Source: Collinsella sp. (GTDB lineage Bacteria > Actinomycetota > Coriobacteriia > Coriobacteriales > Coriobacteriaceae). From it: a stretch of DNA of 7,164 bases. Both the position numbers and the translations under genes were made by a program. The notes beneath the pieces were generated by a model. The model searched no databases. It was not told the DNA's origin and worked only from the letters and a program-made list of their open reading frames with translations. The stretch's first letter is position 1, and the number at the start of each line of letters is the position of its first letter. Where the stretch lies: positions 1-7,164 of the forward strand of contig DXMA01000028.1 in NCBI GenBank assembly GCA_019414445.1. Reading direction: 5' to 3'. Shown here in pieces: positions 1 through 5,779 of the stretch.

Positions 1-30
1 TTATTTTCCGGTTCGACGAACAGCCGATCG

Positions 31-54
31 TGTCAAATTTGGTCTAACAGAGCC
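31..54 (-). promoter_or_regulatory. 24-bp element, copy 1 (upstream box plus TTGACA)
   Basis: Read on the minus strand, this is the box GGCTCTGTTAGACCAA, two variable bases, then TTGACA. An almost identical copy lies at 7113-7136 on the plus strand, with 22 of 24 bases the same; only the two bases between box and TTGACA differ. The element ends 12 bp before the GTG of the LuxR-type gene. The box-plus-TTGACA layout resembles an activator site against a -35 hexamer pointing out of the window, but no good -10 hexamer follows at 16-19 bp. It may instead be a dispersed repeat. The duplication is seen directly; the function is inferred. Confidence 0.5.
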
Positions 55-66
55 TATCTTTTTGAT

Positions 67-1503
67 GTGCGCATGGCCGAGTTCGTGTCTCCGAATGAGG
101 TCGTTATTTATGAGAGCCTTGTCATCGGCGCGAGCGTGATTGGCTTCTTTGTGCGTCCCATTCTGTACTATCGCCGTCCCCATGCTATCGACGCAACGAG
201 TGACGTCACGGGCGTTTTGCTGGTGGCGGCATTGCTGCTGTTGATTATGGCGGTTCAGGTTGAGGTGGTAATTGCCGGCGGTTTGGTGGCGTGCTGCGCG
301 CTGGGCTACTGCGGATCGACTGCTCATGCAAATTTTGCGAGGCGCTTTGCGCGAACGCCCTGCTTGGCGCGCGCCGCCGCACTTTCTTACGCCATGGGCG
401 TTCTGGTGCAGGTTCTCAACCACATGGTGATGCCTGTCGGCATTCCTCAGCAGGCTGTTCTGGTCGTCTGTTCGATCGCGCAGGTGGCGTTGCTCCACGG
501 TGCCCGACGCGCCAAGCTGCGCGACGAGTCCGATCCCAGCTTTGAACCCAGTGCTGCCGGGCTTTCGGTAGATGCTCTGGAATATGGCGCCAAGTGGCAT
601 GACGATCCCGAGGCAAAGGCGGCATTCCGTCGCGCCGTAGTTCGCCTGACCGTGGCGACGGCGTATCTTTCCAGCGTATTCGCCGCTCTCAACGCGGGCT
701 TCACGACCCTGCATGCTGTCGGAACCGTCGATTTGGGCGATTGGCCGCGCCTGCTGCTTGTCGTGAGCTCGTTGGTCGCTGGCGCACTATTTGACCTGCA
801 CGGCCGCTCGTATATGAATATCGGCATGACATGTGCCGCCATACTGTCCACGCTTTCGTTCTTTGTGCTCATCGTCGATGGCAATGGCGGCAACGAGCTT
901 GCTGCCACGATCATCTTTTATCTGGGCTCGGGCTTTTTCGTGGTGTTCTTTACCACAAAATATGCCGCCGTCTCGCTCTATGCGCGCTGGTCATATTTTT
1001 GGCCGTGCATGGGTCGCGTCGTCAACAACGTGTGCTCGATGTTCGTGACGGCGCCGGCAGTGGCGATTATCTCGAGTCAAAATGTGCTGGCTGCGGTCGG
1101 TGCGGCGCTCGTGATGTTTGTGGGCATTGCGATTACGCTGCTGGGGCAGTTGGGGCAACGAGCCGATGATGCCGCGATGCGGGACGGACTGCCGCTTGCC
1201 ACCGACGATCTTGGTGGGGATCTTGCGCCCACATGCTCCGACCCCGAGCCCGTGGAGGCAGCGGAGCCCACGTCCGATGAACGCCTCGATGCCTTCGTCG
1301 TCACCTTTGGGCTTACAAGGCGCGAGCGTGATATTCTTGAGGTCTTGGTCGTTTCGGACCAGAGCGTTCAGGACATCGCCACAACGCTTTTCCTTTCGCG
1401 CTCCACGCTCTATCGTCACATTTCCTCGATCAACAAAAAGACCGGCACCGCCTCGCGCGTGGCCCTCATCAACTTCTTCTGGTCCTGGACACCCAAGGAC
1501 TAG
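67..1503 (+). CDS. Polytopic membrane protein with C-terminal LuxR-type HTH
   Basis: The 478-residue protein has a hydrophobic N-terminal part with about ten predicted membrane segments (near residues 13-32, 47-75, 100-120, 125-143, 190-212, 226-245, 252-271, 277-300, 305-330 and 335-360). A charged, acidic linker (about 366-408) follows, then a LuxR/GerE-type helix-turn-helix at about 410-475. The HTH shows the family pattern: LTRRERDILEVL, then IATTLFLSRSTLYRHIS, then a K-T-G-T-A-S-R segment. It is probably a membrane-tethered transcription regulator, as is common in Coriobacteriia; its ligand and targets are unknown. The start is uncertain because GTG at 67, ATG at 73 and GTG at 85 are in frame and none has a clear Shine-Dalgarno sequence. 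The gene converges on mgtA, with a palindrome just after its stop. The 24-bp element at 31-54 lies directly upstream, which would suit autoregulation. Confidence 0.87.
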   Translation: MRMAEFVSPNEVVIYESLVIGASVIGFFVRPILYYRRPHAIDATSDVTGVLLVAALLLLIMAVQVEVVIAGGLVACCALGYCGSTAHANFARRFARTPCLARAAALSYAMGVLVQVLNHMVMPVGIPQQAVLVVCSIAQVALLHGARRAKLRDESDPSFEPSAAGLSVDALEYGAKWHDDPEAKAAFRRAVVRLTVATAYLSSVFAALNAGFTTLHAVGTVDLGDWPRLLLVVSSLVAGALFDLHGRSYMNIGMTCAAILSTLSFFVLIVDGNGGNELAATIIFYLGSGFFVVFFTTKYAAVSLYARWSYFWPCMGRVVNNVCSMFVTAPAVAIISSQNVLAAVGAALVMFVGIAITLLGQLGQRADDAAMRDGLPLATDDLGGDLAPTCSDPEPVEAAEPTSDERLDAFVVTFGLTRRERDILEVLVVSDQSVQDIATTLFLSRSTLYRHISSINKKTGTASRVALINFFWSWTPKD

Positions 1504-1521
1504 CTAATCTCCCAATAAGTC

Positions 1522-1580
1522 GCGGTGGAATAGTCCCTAAATTAAAGTCACGGGGCTTTAAACAGGAACTATTTCACCGC
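1522..1580. repeat. Nested 59-bp palindrome at the LuxR/mgtA convergent junction
   Basis: Outer arms 1522-1534 and 1568-1580 pair over 13 bp with one G-T wobble. After a single mismatch the stem continues for 3 bp (1536-1538 with 1564-1566). A small internal loop follows, then a 6-bp stem TTAAAG/CTTTAA (1542-1547 with 1556-1561) closing an 8-nt loop. It starts 18 nt after the LuxR-type stop codon. Neither side carries a T-tract, so it is not a classical intrinsic terminator. It could slow or end transcription from both sides, or be a dispersed palindromic element. The pairing is seen directly; the role is inferred. Confidence 0.6.
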
Positions 1581-1684
1581 AACTGCTGGGGGGATAGACT
1601 GCGGCGGCGGCAGAGGCAACGGCAGCGGCGTTGGCAGCTGTGGTAGTGGCAACGGCAGCTGGCAGGGTGTTTTCCGTCTACTTG
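1581..1684. repeat. Low-complexity GGC-rich spacer with repeated GGCAACGGCAGC
   Basis: This stretch between the palindrome and the mgtA stop is made of short purine/GC units. GGCAACGGCAGC occurs exactly at 1615-1626 and 1648-1659, with partial GGCAGC copies between and after, plus a run of GGC triplets near 1601-1611. Reading through it gives only low-complexity Pro/Leu or Ala/Gly strings, so I treat it as the non-coding 3' flank of mgtA. It may be a drifting microsatellite-like tract. Confidence 0.4.
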
Positions 1685-4453
1685 CTACAGCAGCTCGCCG
1701 TGGCGGGCAATGTAGCGGCGCTTTGCCAGCTGGGTGAGCGCGATGTAGGCGGTGACGATGCCGATGAGCAGCGCGAAAAAGCTCGCGGGTAGCGTCATGA
1801 GGCCGAGTGCATCGGCGATGGGGCTTGCCGGCAGCCAGGTGACGAGCGCCAGGCCCAGCACGGTGAGGGCGCACAGCGCGGGCGCGGCGTGGTCACGCGG
1901 GCTCGGCAGATGCGGGGAGCGCAGCATGTGGATCACGAGCGTCTGCGACCACATGGACTCGACAAACCAGCCGCTCTGGAAGAGTGCAGCAAAGGTCGCC
2001 ATACCCGCGACGTCGCCCGCGGCGGCAAGCTCGGACCAGCTTGCGTCCACGGCGGCGGGGCATACGACAAAGAAGAGCGCGGCGAAGGTCACGATGTCAA
2101 ACAGCGAGCTCACGGGGCCCAGCTCGAGCATAAAGCCCTTGATGGACGCGGCGTCCCAGGCACGCGGGCGGGCAGTCCAGGCGTCATCGACGGTGTCCCA
2201 CGGCAGCGCGATGCACACGATCTCGTAGACCAGCGACAGCAGCACCAACTGCAGAGCGCTCATGGGCAAGAATGGCAAGAACAGGCTCGCGACGGTCACG
2301 GATAGCACGTTGCCAAAGTTGGAGCTCACCGTGGTCTTGAGGTACTTGAGCAGGTTGCCGTAGGTGCGGCGGCCTTCGATGATGCCGCGCTCGAGCACGC
2401 CCAGGTCTTTCTGGAGCAAGATGATATCGGCGGATTCCTTGGCGATGTCGACGGCCGAATCGACCGAGATGCCGCAGTCGCTCGCACGCATGGCGGCGGC
2501 GTCGTTGATGCCGTCGCCCATAAAGCCCACGGTGTGGTCGAGCAGCTCACGCATGACGCGCACCAGACGCGCCTTCTGCAGCGGCGAGAGCTTGGCGAAG
2601 AGGTGGGTGTTCTCGGCGCGTTCGGCAAGCTCGGCGTCGTCGAGCGCATCGATCTCGGAGCCGAGCAAGACGTTGCTCGCGTCGATGCCGATCTGCTCGC
2701 AAACGGTGGCGGCGACACGGTCGTTGTCGCCGGTCAGAACCTTGACCGCCACGCCCTTGGCTTCGAGGGTAGCGACGGCGCCCGCGGCACTTGCTTTGGG
2801 CGGATCGAGGAAGGCCAAAAAGCCCATCAGCACCATGTCGCACTCGTCAGCGATGCCAAACTCGCCCACGCAGCGCGGATTGGTCTTCTGCGCCACGGCA
2901 ATCACGCGCAGGCCCTCGGCGTTGAGCCCGGCGACCTGCTTGCGAATCTGGGCGAGCTTGTCTTCGGTGAGCGGCTGGGCGGCGCCATCGACCTCGATAA
3001 AGGAGCAGATCTCGAGCATTTCCTCGGCAGCTCCCTTGGTAACCATCTGGGTTTTGCCCTGGGCGTCGGCGACAACGACGCTCAGGCGACGGCGCGAGAA
3101 ATCGAAGGGCACCTCGTCGATCTTGGTATAGCGGTCGCGCAGGCTCTGGCCCAGCATGGAGCCGGGTGCTGTGGCCGAGGGCGTCACGTCGGCGCGGTCG
3201 ATGACGGCCAGGTCGATAAGGTTCTTGAGGCCGGTCTGGAAGAAGCTGTTCAAAAACGCATGGCGCAGTACGCGCACGTCCTCGTTGCCGTCGGTGTTGA
3301 GGTAGCGCTCGAGCACGATGCGGTCCTCGGTGAGGGTGCCGGTTTTGTCGCAGCACAGGACGTCCATCGCGCCGAGGTTTTGGATCGCCGGCAGTTCCTT
3401 GACGATAACCTGGCGACGGGCGAGGTCCTTGGCGCCCTGCGACAGGCTCGTGGTCACGATGACGGGAAGCATCTGCGGCGTGATGCCCACGGCCACGCTC
3501 GTGGCGAATAGCAGCGCGTCGATGACGTTGCCCTTGGTGGCGGCGTTGATGGCAAAGACGGCCGGCGCCATAACGAGCATGAGGCGTACGAGCAGCATGG
3601 AGACGCTCGAGACGCCGCGGTCAAACGCGCTCTTCTCGCCGTGCCCGTTGAGCATCTTGGCGATGCCGCCCAGGTAGGTGTCCGAGCCGGTGGCAACGAC
3701 AAGCGCCATTGCAGTGCCGTTTTGCACGGAGGTGCCGGTAAAGACGATGTTCTTGCAGGCGGAGAGTGGCAGCGCGGAGCCGTTGGCACCCTCGACGACC
3801 GCGGCGGAAGCGGTCTTCTCGACGGCGTTGCTCTCGCCGGTGAGTGCGGACTCGATCGCAAACAGATCGCGCGCGGTGATGATACGGGCGTCGGCCGGCA
3901 CCATATCGCCGGCAGAGAGGCGGATCACATCGCCGGGGACGAGCTCGTCGAAGGGGATCTCGAGGCGCTCGCCGTCGCGCAGAGCGCAGCAGGTGTTGGA
4001 GACCAGGTCCTTGAGGGCCTCGGCCGCATTGCCGCTGCGGGCTTCCTGGATAAACTTCATGCCGCCCGATACCAGCAGCATGATGCCGATGACGATGACC
4101 GTGGAGGGGTCGCGCTGCGGCTCGGGCACGGCGAGCACGTCGATATAGAGCGAGACCAGTGCGAGCGCGGCGAGGATGCCGGCGAAGGGATCGATGAATG
4201 CGTCGGCGATGCGGCGGGCGAGCGTCTTGGTCGGCGCCTCGATGGTGTTGGGGCCGACCGCGCTCAGGCGCTCGGCGGCGAGCTCGGCGGTGAGTCCGCC
4301 AGCCGTGGCGTCGAGCAGCACGAGGGCGTCCTCGGCGCTATGGGTGGCGGCGAATATGGTGTTCTTGGACAGGCCGGCGTGAGCGGCAGGGCGCGCCGTG
4401 CGGCGGCGCTTGGAGATGGCTTCGAGTACCGTGGCGGTTTTGAGCATCAGCAT
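1685..4453 (-). CDS. mgtA: Magnesium-transporting P-type ATPase MgtA
   Basis: The 922-residue protein is a P3-type ATPase that imports Mg2+ across the plasma membrane at the cost of ATP. It has the actuator motif TGES (205-208), the phosphorylation motif DKTGTLT with Asp369, the nucleotide-domain segment KGAAE near 473, TGDND near 584 and the hinge GDGINDAAAMRASDCGIS from 646. MgtA-specific stretches include VSMLLVRLMLVMAPAVF before TM4, AIQNLGAMDVLCCDKTGTL, LNSFFQTGLKNLID, SNFGNVLSVTVASLFLPFLP and the C-terminal GWFVESMWSQTLVIH. About ten membrane segments are visible (2 + 2 + 6), and the length is close to the family norm. TM4 reads TPQML where enterobacterial MgtA has TPEML. The start is ATG at 4453 with AAGGAGG 5 nt upstream; a second ATG two codons later is possible. 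It is monocistronic and divergent from pyrE behind a long structured gap, which suggests leader-based control, perhaps by Mg2+. Confidence 0.96.
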   Translation of the reverse strand: MLMLKTATVLEAISKRRRTARPAAHAGLSKNTIFAATHSAEDALVLLDATAGGLTAELAAERLSAVGPNTIEAPTKTLARRIADAFIDPFAGILAALALVSLYIDVLAVPEPQRDPSTVIVIGIMLLVSGGMKFIQEARSGNAAEALKDLVSNTCCALRDGERLEIPFDELVPGDVIRLSAGDMVPADARIITARDLFAIESALTGESNAVEKTASAAVVEGANGSALPLSACKNIVFTGTSVQNGTAMALVVATGSDTYLGGIAKMLNGHGEKSAFDRGVSSVSMLLVRLMLVMAPAVFAINAATKGNVIDALLFATSVAVGITPQMLPVIVTTSLSQGAKDLARRQVIVKELPAIQNLGAMDVLCCDKTGTLTEDRIVLERYLNTDGNEDVRVLRHAFLNSFFQTGLKNLIDLAVIDRADVTPSATAPGSMLGQSLRDRYTKIDEVPFDFSRRRLSVVVADAQGKTQMVTKGAAEEMLEICSFIEVDGAAQPLTEDKLAQIRKQVAGLNAEGLRVIAVAQKTNPRCVGEFGIADECDMVLMGFLAFLDPPKASAAGAVATLEAKGVAVKVLTGDNDRVAATVCEQIGIDASNVLLGSEIDALDDAELAERAENTHLFAKLSPLQKARLVRVMRELLDHTVGFMGDGINDAAAMRASDCGISVDSAVDIAKESADIILLQKDLGVLERGIIEGRRTYGNLLKYLKTTVSSNFGNVLSVTVASLFLPFLPMSALQLVLLSLVYEIVCIALPWDTVDDAWTARPRAWDAASIKGFMLELGPVSSLFDIVTFAALFFVVCPAAVDASWSELAAAGDVAGMATFAALFQSGWFVESMWSQTLVIHMLRSPHLPSPRDHAAPALCALTVLGLALVTWLPASPIADALGLMTLPASFFALLIGIVTAYIALTQLAKRRYIARHGELL

Positions 4454-4534
4454 AGGGTCCTCCTTGTTGAAGGGAGTTAGCGTACGTGTCGTATTTGCTT
4501 CAAAAAACCTAGATGTCGCTCACGTCATGCTTTC

Positions 4535-4572
4535 AAACCACCACAAAGGGACAGGCACCTTTGTGGTGGTTT
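4535..4572. repeat. Perfect 15-bp hairpin with GGGACAGGCACC core (REP-like)
   Basis: Arms 4535-4549 and 4558-4572 are perfectly complementary over 15 bp around an 8-nt loop, with GGGACAGGCACC spanning the loop on the plus strand. There is no long T-tract outside the stem on either strand, so a terminator is unlikely. GGGACAGGCACC/GGTGCCTGTCCC words in hairpins are, to my knowledge, typical of dispersed REP-type elements mobilised by IS200-like (RAYT) transposases; that assignment is recalled, not tested. It lies about 80 nt upstream of mgtA on the minus strand, so it would also fold within the mgtA leader RNA if transcription starts near 4725. Confidence 0.6.
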
Positions 4573-4592
4573 TGACGATCGGTTAGTGGCGC

Positions 4593-4664
4593 TTATGCGT
4601 GCGCGGAATCCTCGCGGCGTGCCGAGGGCGACATGCAGGTTTTTCGACTATGGCTGCCTTCCAT
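4593..4664 (-). CDS. Possible 23-residue leader peptide upstream of mgtA
   Basis: On the minus strand an ATG at 4662-4664 opens 23 codons ending in TAA at 4593-4595. It encodes a polar peptide beginning MEGSHSRKTC and ending RREDSAHA. AAGGGGG stands 6 nt before the ATG, a reasonable Shine-Dalgarno. It sits between the candidate mgtA promoter and the 4535-4572 hairpin, about 140 nt before the mgtA start. Enterobacterial mgtA leaders encode a short peptide (MgtL) whose translation helps sense Mg2+ and proline. This peptide is not Pro-rich and shares only the position, so it may be a chance ORF. Confidence 0.22.
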   Translation of the reverse strand: MEGSHSRKTCMSPSARREDSAHA

Positions 4665-4730
4665 GGCACACCCCCTTAAGGCCGGGCGCGGCGCGCTTTG
4701 GGTATCTCGTACCCGTTTTAATCCGCCCGT

Positions 4731-4759
4731 ATTTTTGATGAGGGGGTTTGCCGTGTCAA
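4731..4759 (-). promoter_or_regulatory. Candidate sigma70-type promoter for mgtA
   Basis: On the minus strand a consensus TTGACA (plus-strand 4754-4759) is followed by 17 nt and AAAAAT (4731-4736), which matches TATAAT at 4 of 6 positions. It points towards mgtA and predicts a start near 4725, giving a leader of about 270 nt. A nearer alternative, TTGAAA with 17 nt to TCTAGG inside 4507-4535, has a much poorer -10. Confidence 0.35.
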
Positions 4760-4875
4760 CCCCTTTGTTTGGAAAACCATTGCCCCTGACAAAGCCTTTA
4801 CAGAATGCTGAGGCCCCAAAGCGCGCCCGCAACGCGCCTTGCCTGCGCTAAACTGGAAGACACGTACGCGATTAC

Positions 4876-4883
4876 GAGAGGAG
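4876..4883 (+). promoter_or_regulatory. pyrE ribosome binding site
   Basis: GAGAGGAG lies 5 nt before the ATG at 4889. It decides the start: the upstream in-frame ATG at 4805 has no such site, and its extra 28 residues do not look like PyrE. Confidence 0.75.
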
Positions 4884-4888
4884 CCCGC

Positions 4889-5572
4889 ATGGAGGCTTAC
4901 AAGCAAGAGTTCATCAAGTTTATGGTCGAGTCCGATGTTCTTAAGTTCGGCAGCTTTACGCTCAAGAGCGGACGTCAGTCCCCGTTCTTTATGAACGCCG
5001 GCGCTTACGTGACGGGCTATCAGCTCAAGAAGCTGGGCGAGTATTACGCCCAGGCCATTCACGATAACTTTGGCGACGACTTCGACGTGCTGTTTGGACC
5101 GGCCTACAAGGGCATTCCGCTGGCCGTCGTGACCGCCATTGCCTACCACGAGCTGTACGGCAAGGAGGTCAAGTACTGCTGTGACCGCAAGGAGGCCAAG
5201 GACCACGGTGCCGACAAGGGCAACCTTTTGGGCTATGAGCCCCAGGACGGCGACCGCGTGATTATGGTCGAGGATGTCACCACCTCCGGCAAGTCCATCG
5301 ACGAGACCTACCCCAAGGTCAAGGCTGCTGCCGATGTCGAGATCAAGGGCCTTATCGTTTCCCTCAACCGCATGGAGGTCGGCAAGGGTGGCGTGACCAC
5401 CGCGCAGAAGGAGATCGAGGCCAAGTACGGTTTCCCCGTCGCGAGCATCGTCTCCATGGCCGAGGTCGTCGAGACCCTCTACAACCACGAGATCGACGGC
5501 AAGGTTGTCATCGACGACGAGCTCAAGACCGCCATCGACGCCTACTACGAGCAGTACGGAGCTCGGGAGTAG
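4889..5572 (+). CDS. pyrE: Orotate phosphoribosyltransferase
   Basis: The 227-residue cytosolic enzyme joins orotate to PRPP to give orotidine 5'-monophosphate in UMP synthesis. The N-terminal substrate segment FGSFTLKSGRQSPFFMNAG (20-38) is typical of PyrE. FGPAYKGIPLA (69-79) carries the conserved YKG, a Lys-rich flexible catalytic loop CDRKEAKDHGADKGNL spans 98-113, and the PRPP-binding signature VIMVEDVTTSGKS lies at 124-136. The length fits bacterial PyrE, slightly on the long side. The start at 4889 is chosen on the Shine-Dalgarno and on the family N-terminus. It stands alone here, with no other pyr gene beside it. It is divergent from mgtA and convergent with the SIS-domain gene, and a 12-bp palindrome begins 4 nt after its stop. 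Confidence 0.96.
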   Translation: MEAYKQEFIKFMVESDVLKFGSFTLKSGRQSPFFMNAGAYVTGYQLKKLGEYYAQAIHDNFGDDFDVLFGPAYKGIPLAVVTAIAYHELYGKEVKYCCDRKEAKDHGADKGNLLGYEPQDGDRVIMVEDVTTSGKSIDETYPKVKAAADVEIKGLIVSLNRMEVGKGGVTTAQKEIEAKYGFPVASIVSMAEVVETLYNHEIDGKVVIDDELKTAIDAYYEQYGARE

Positions 5573-5575
5573 GTA

Positions 5576-5602
5576 GTTACGCGGTTCTACGAACCGCGTA
5601 AC
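5576..5602. repeat. Perfect palindrome just after pyrE
   Basis: GTTACGCGGTTC (5576-5587) pairs perfectly with GAACCGCGTAAC (5591-5602) around a TAC loop, giving a 12-bp stem beginning 4 nt after the pyrE stop. No T-tract follows. It probably protects or ends the pyrE transcript, though a T-less hairpin is weak evidence for termination. Confidence 0.55.
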
Positions 5603-5615
5603 CAGTTGACGCTGC

Positions 5616-5714
5616 AAGCCCGCCAGAGCGGCAATCTGCTTTTCAACTTCGGCGGCATGACCAGAAGGTCAATGCCGCCTCGTTTCAAGGCACCTTGCTC
5701 GCTTTGGCGGGCTT
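5616..5714. repeat. 99-bp two-tier palindromic element
   Basis: Outer arms 5616-5630 and 5700-5714 pair over 15 bp with a single G-T wobble. Inside, 5651-5662 pairs with 5667-5679 as a 12-bp stem with one bulged A and an AGAA tetraloop, and CAAGG/CCTTG (5686-5690, 5693-5697) makes a third small stem. The whole folds into a branched structure. No ORF with recognisable content lies inside and no T-tract follows. It may be a palindromic mobile repeat (MITE or REP-like), or a structured RNA in the 3' region of pyrE or of the SIS-domain gene. The pairing is seen; the role is unknown. Confidence 0.55.
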
Positions 5715-5748
5715 TCGCTGTCGTTGCCAAAACATCGGCGTTGCCGGG

Positions 5749-5779
5749 GTAGTCATTGGGGACGTTCTTAAATGACTAC
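5749..5779. repeat. 9-bp inverted repeat with GGGGAC core, overlapping a stop codon
   Basis: GTAGTCATT (5749-5757) and AATGACTAC (5771-5779) are perfect inverted copies around GGGGACGTTCTTA. The right arm contains the stop codon of the SIS-domain gene (5776-5778, minus strand). Its layout, a GGGGAC word at one arm base, recalls the hairpin at 4535-4572, which has GGGAC in the same place. Both could be REP-type elements. Confidence 0.5.

Larger units (their letters stand above)
4454..4888. other. Gene-free mgtA-pyrE divergent regulatory region
   Basis: No convincing long gene lies here; longer readings through it have no recognisable domain. It holds the mgtA Shine-Dalgarno (4459-4465), the perfect hairpin at 4535-4572, a possible leader peptide (4593-4664, minus), a minus-strand promoter candidate (4731-4759) and the pyrE Shine-Dalgarno (4876-4883). 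The word GACACGTACGC stands upstream of both genes in the same sense relative to each: 4480-4490 on the minus strand for mgtA and 4859-4869 on the plus strand for pyrE. A long-range inverted pair GCGCGCTTTGGG/CCCAAAGCGCGC lies at 4691-4702 and 4815-4826. I could not find a good sigma70-type promoter for pyrE. Confidence 0.6.

Noticed and set aside
1..714. Long minus-strand open frame opposite the LuxR-type gene
   Set aside because: Its translation is Arg/His-rich without domains, and it is the antisense of a gene with clear membrane segments.
2534..3511. Plus-strand open frames antisense to mgtA, up to 325 codons
   Set aside because: These are common in GC-rich coding DNA. The products are low-complexity Gly/Ala/Asp strings, while the mgtA frame carries all P-type ATPase motifs.
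3641..4480. A 279-codon plus-strand frame over the mgtA 5' end
   Set aside because: It is the antisense of conserved MgtA motifs, with no ribosome site and no recognisable domain.
4700..4719. GGGTA/TACCC mini-hairpin followed by GTTTT
   Set aside because: A 5-bp stem and four T residues are too weak to call a terminator.
4454..4740. M-box or other known Mg2+ riboswitch in the mgtA leader
   Set aside because: I could not recognise the conserved M-box core by eye; a covariance-model search would be needed.
4743..4770. Hairpin GGGGTT/AACCCC followed by TTTGTTT upstream of pyrE
   Set aside because: The stem is only 6 bp, the T-tract is broken, and no gene on the plus strand is known to transcribe into it. 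It could be a weak attenuator, but it also overlaps the minus-strand TTGACA.
4805..4888. Upstream in-frame ATG extending PyrE by 28 residues
   Set aside because: It has no ribosome site and a non-PyrE-like sequence, while the ATG at 4889 has GAGAGGAG at good spacing.
4718..5617. Minus-strand frame of 299 codons opposite pyrE
   Set aside because: It has a Leu/Val/Asp-rich shadow composition, and PyrE motifs are complete on the other strand.
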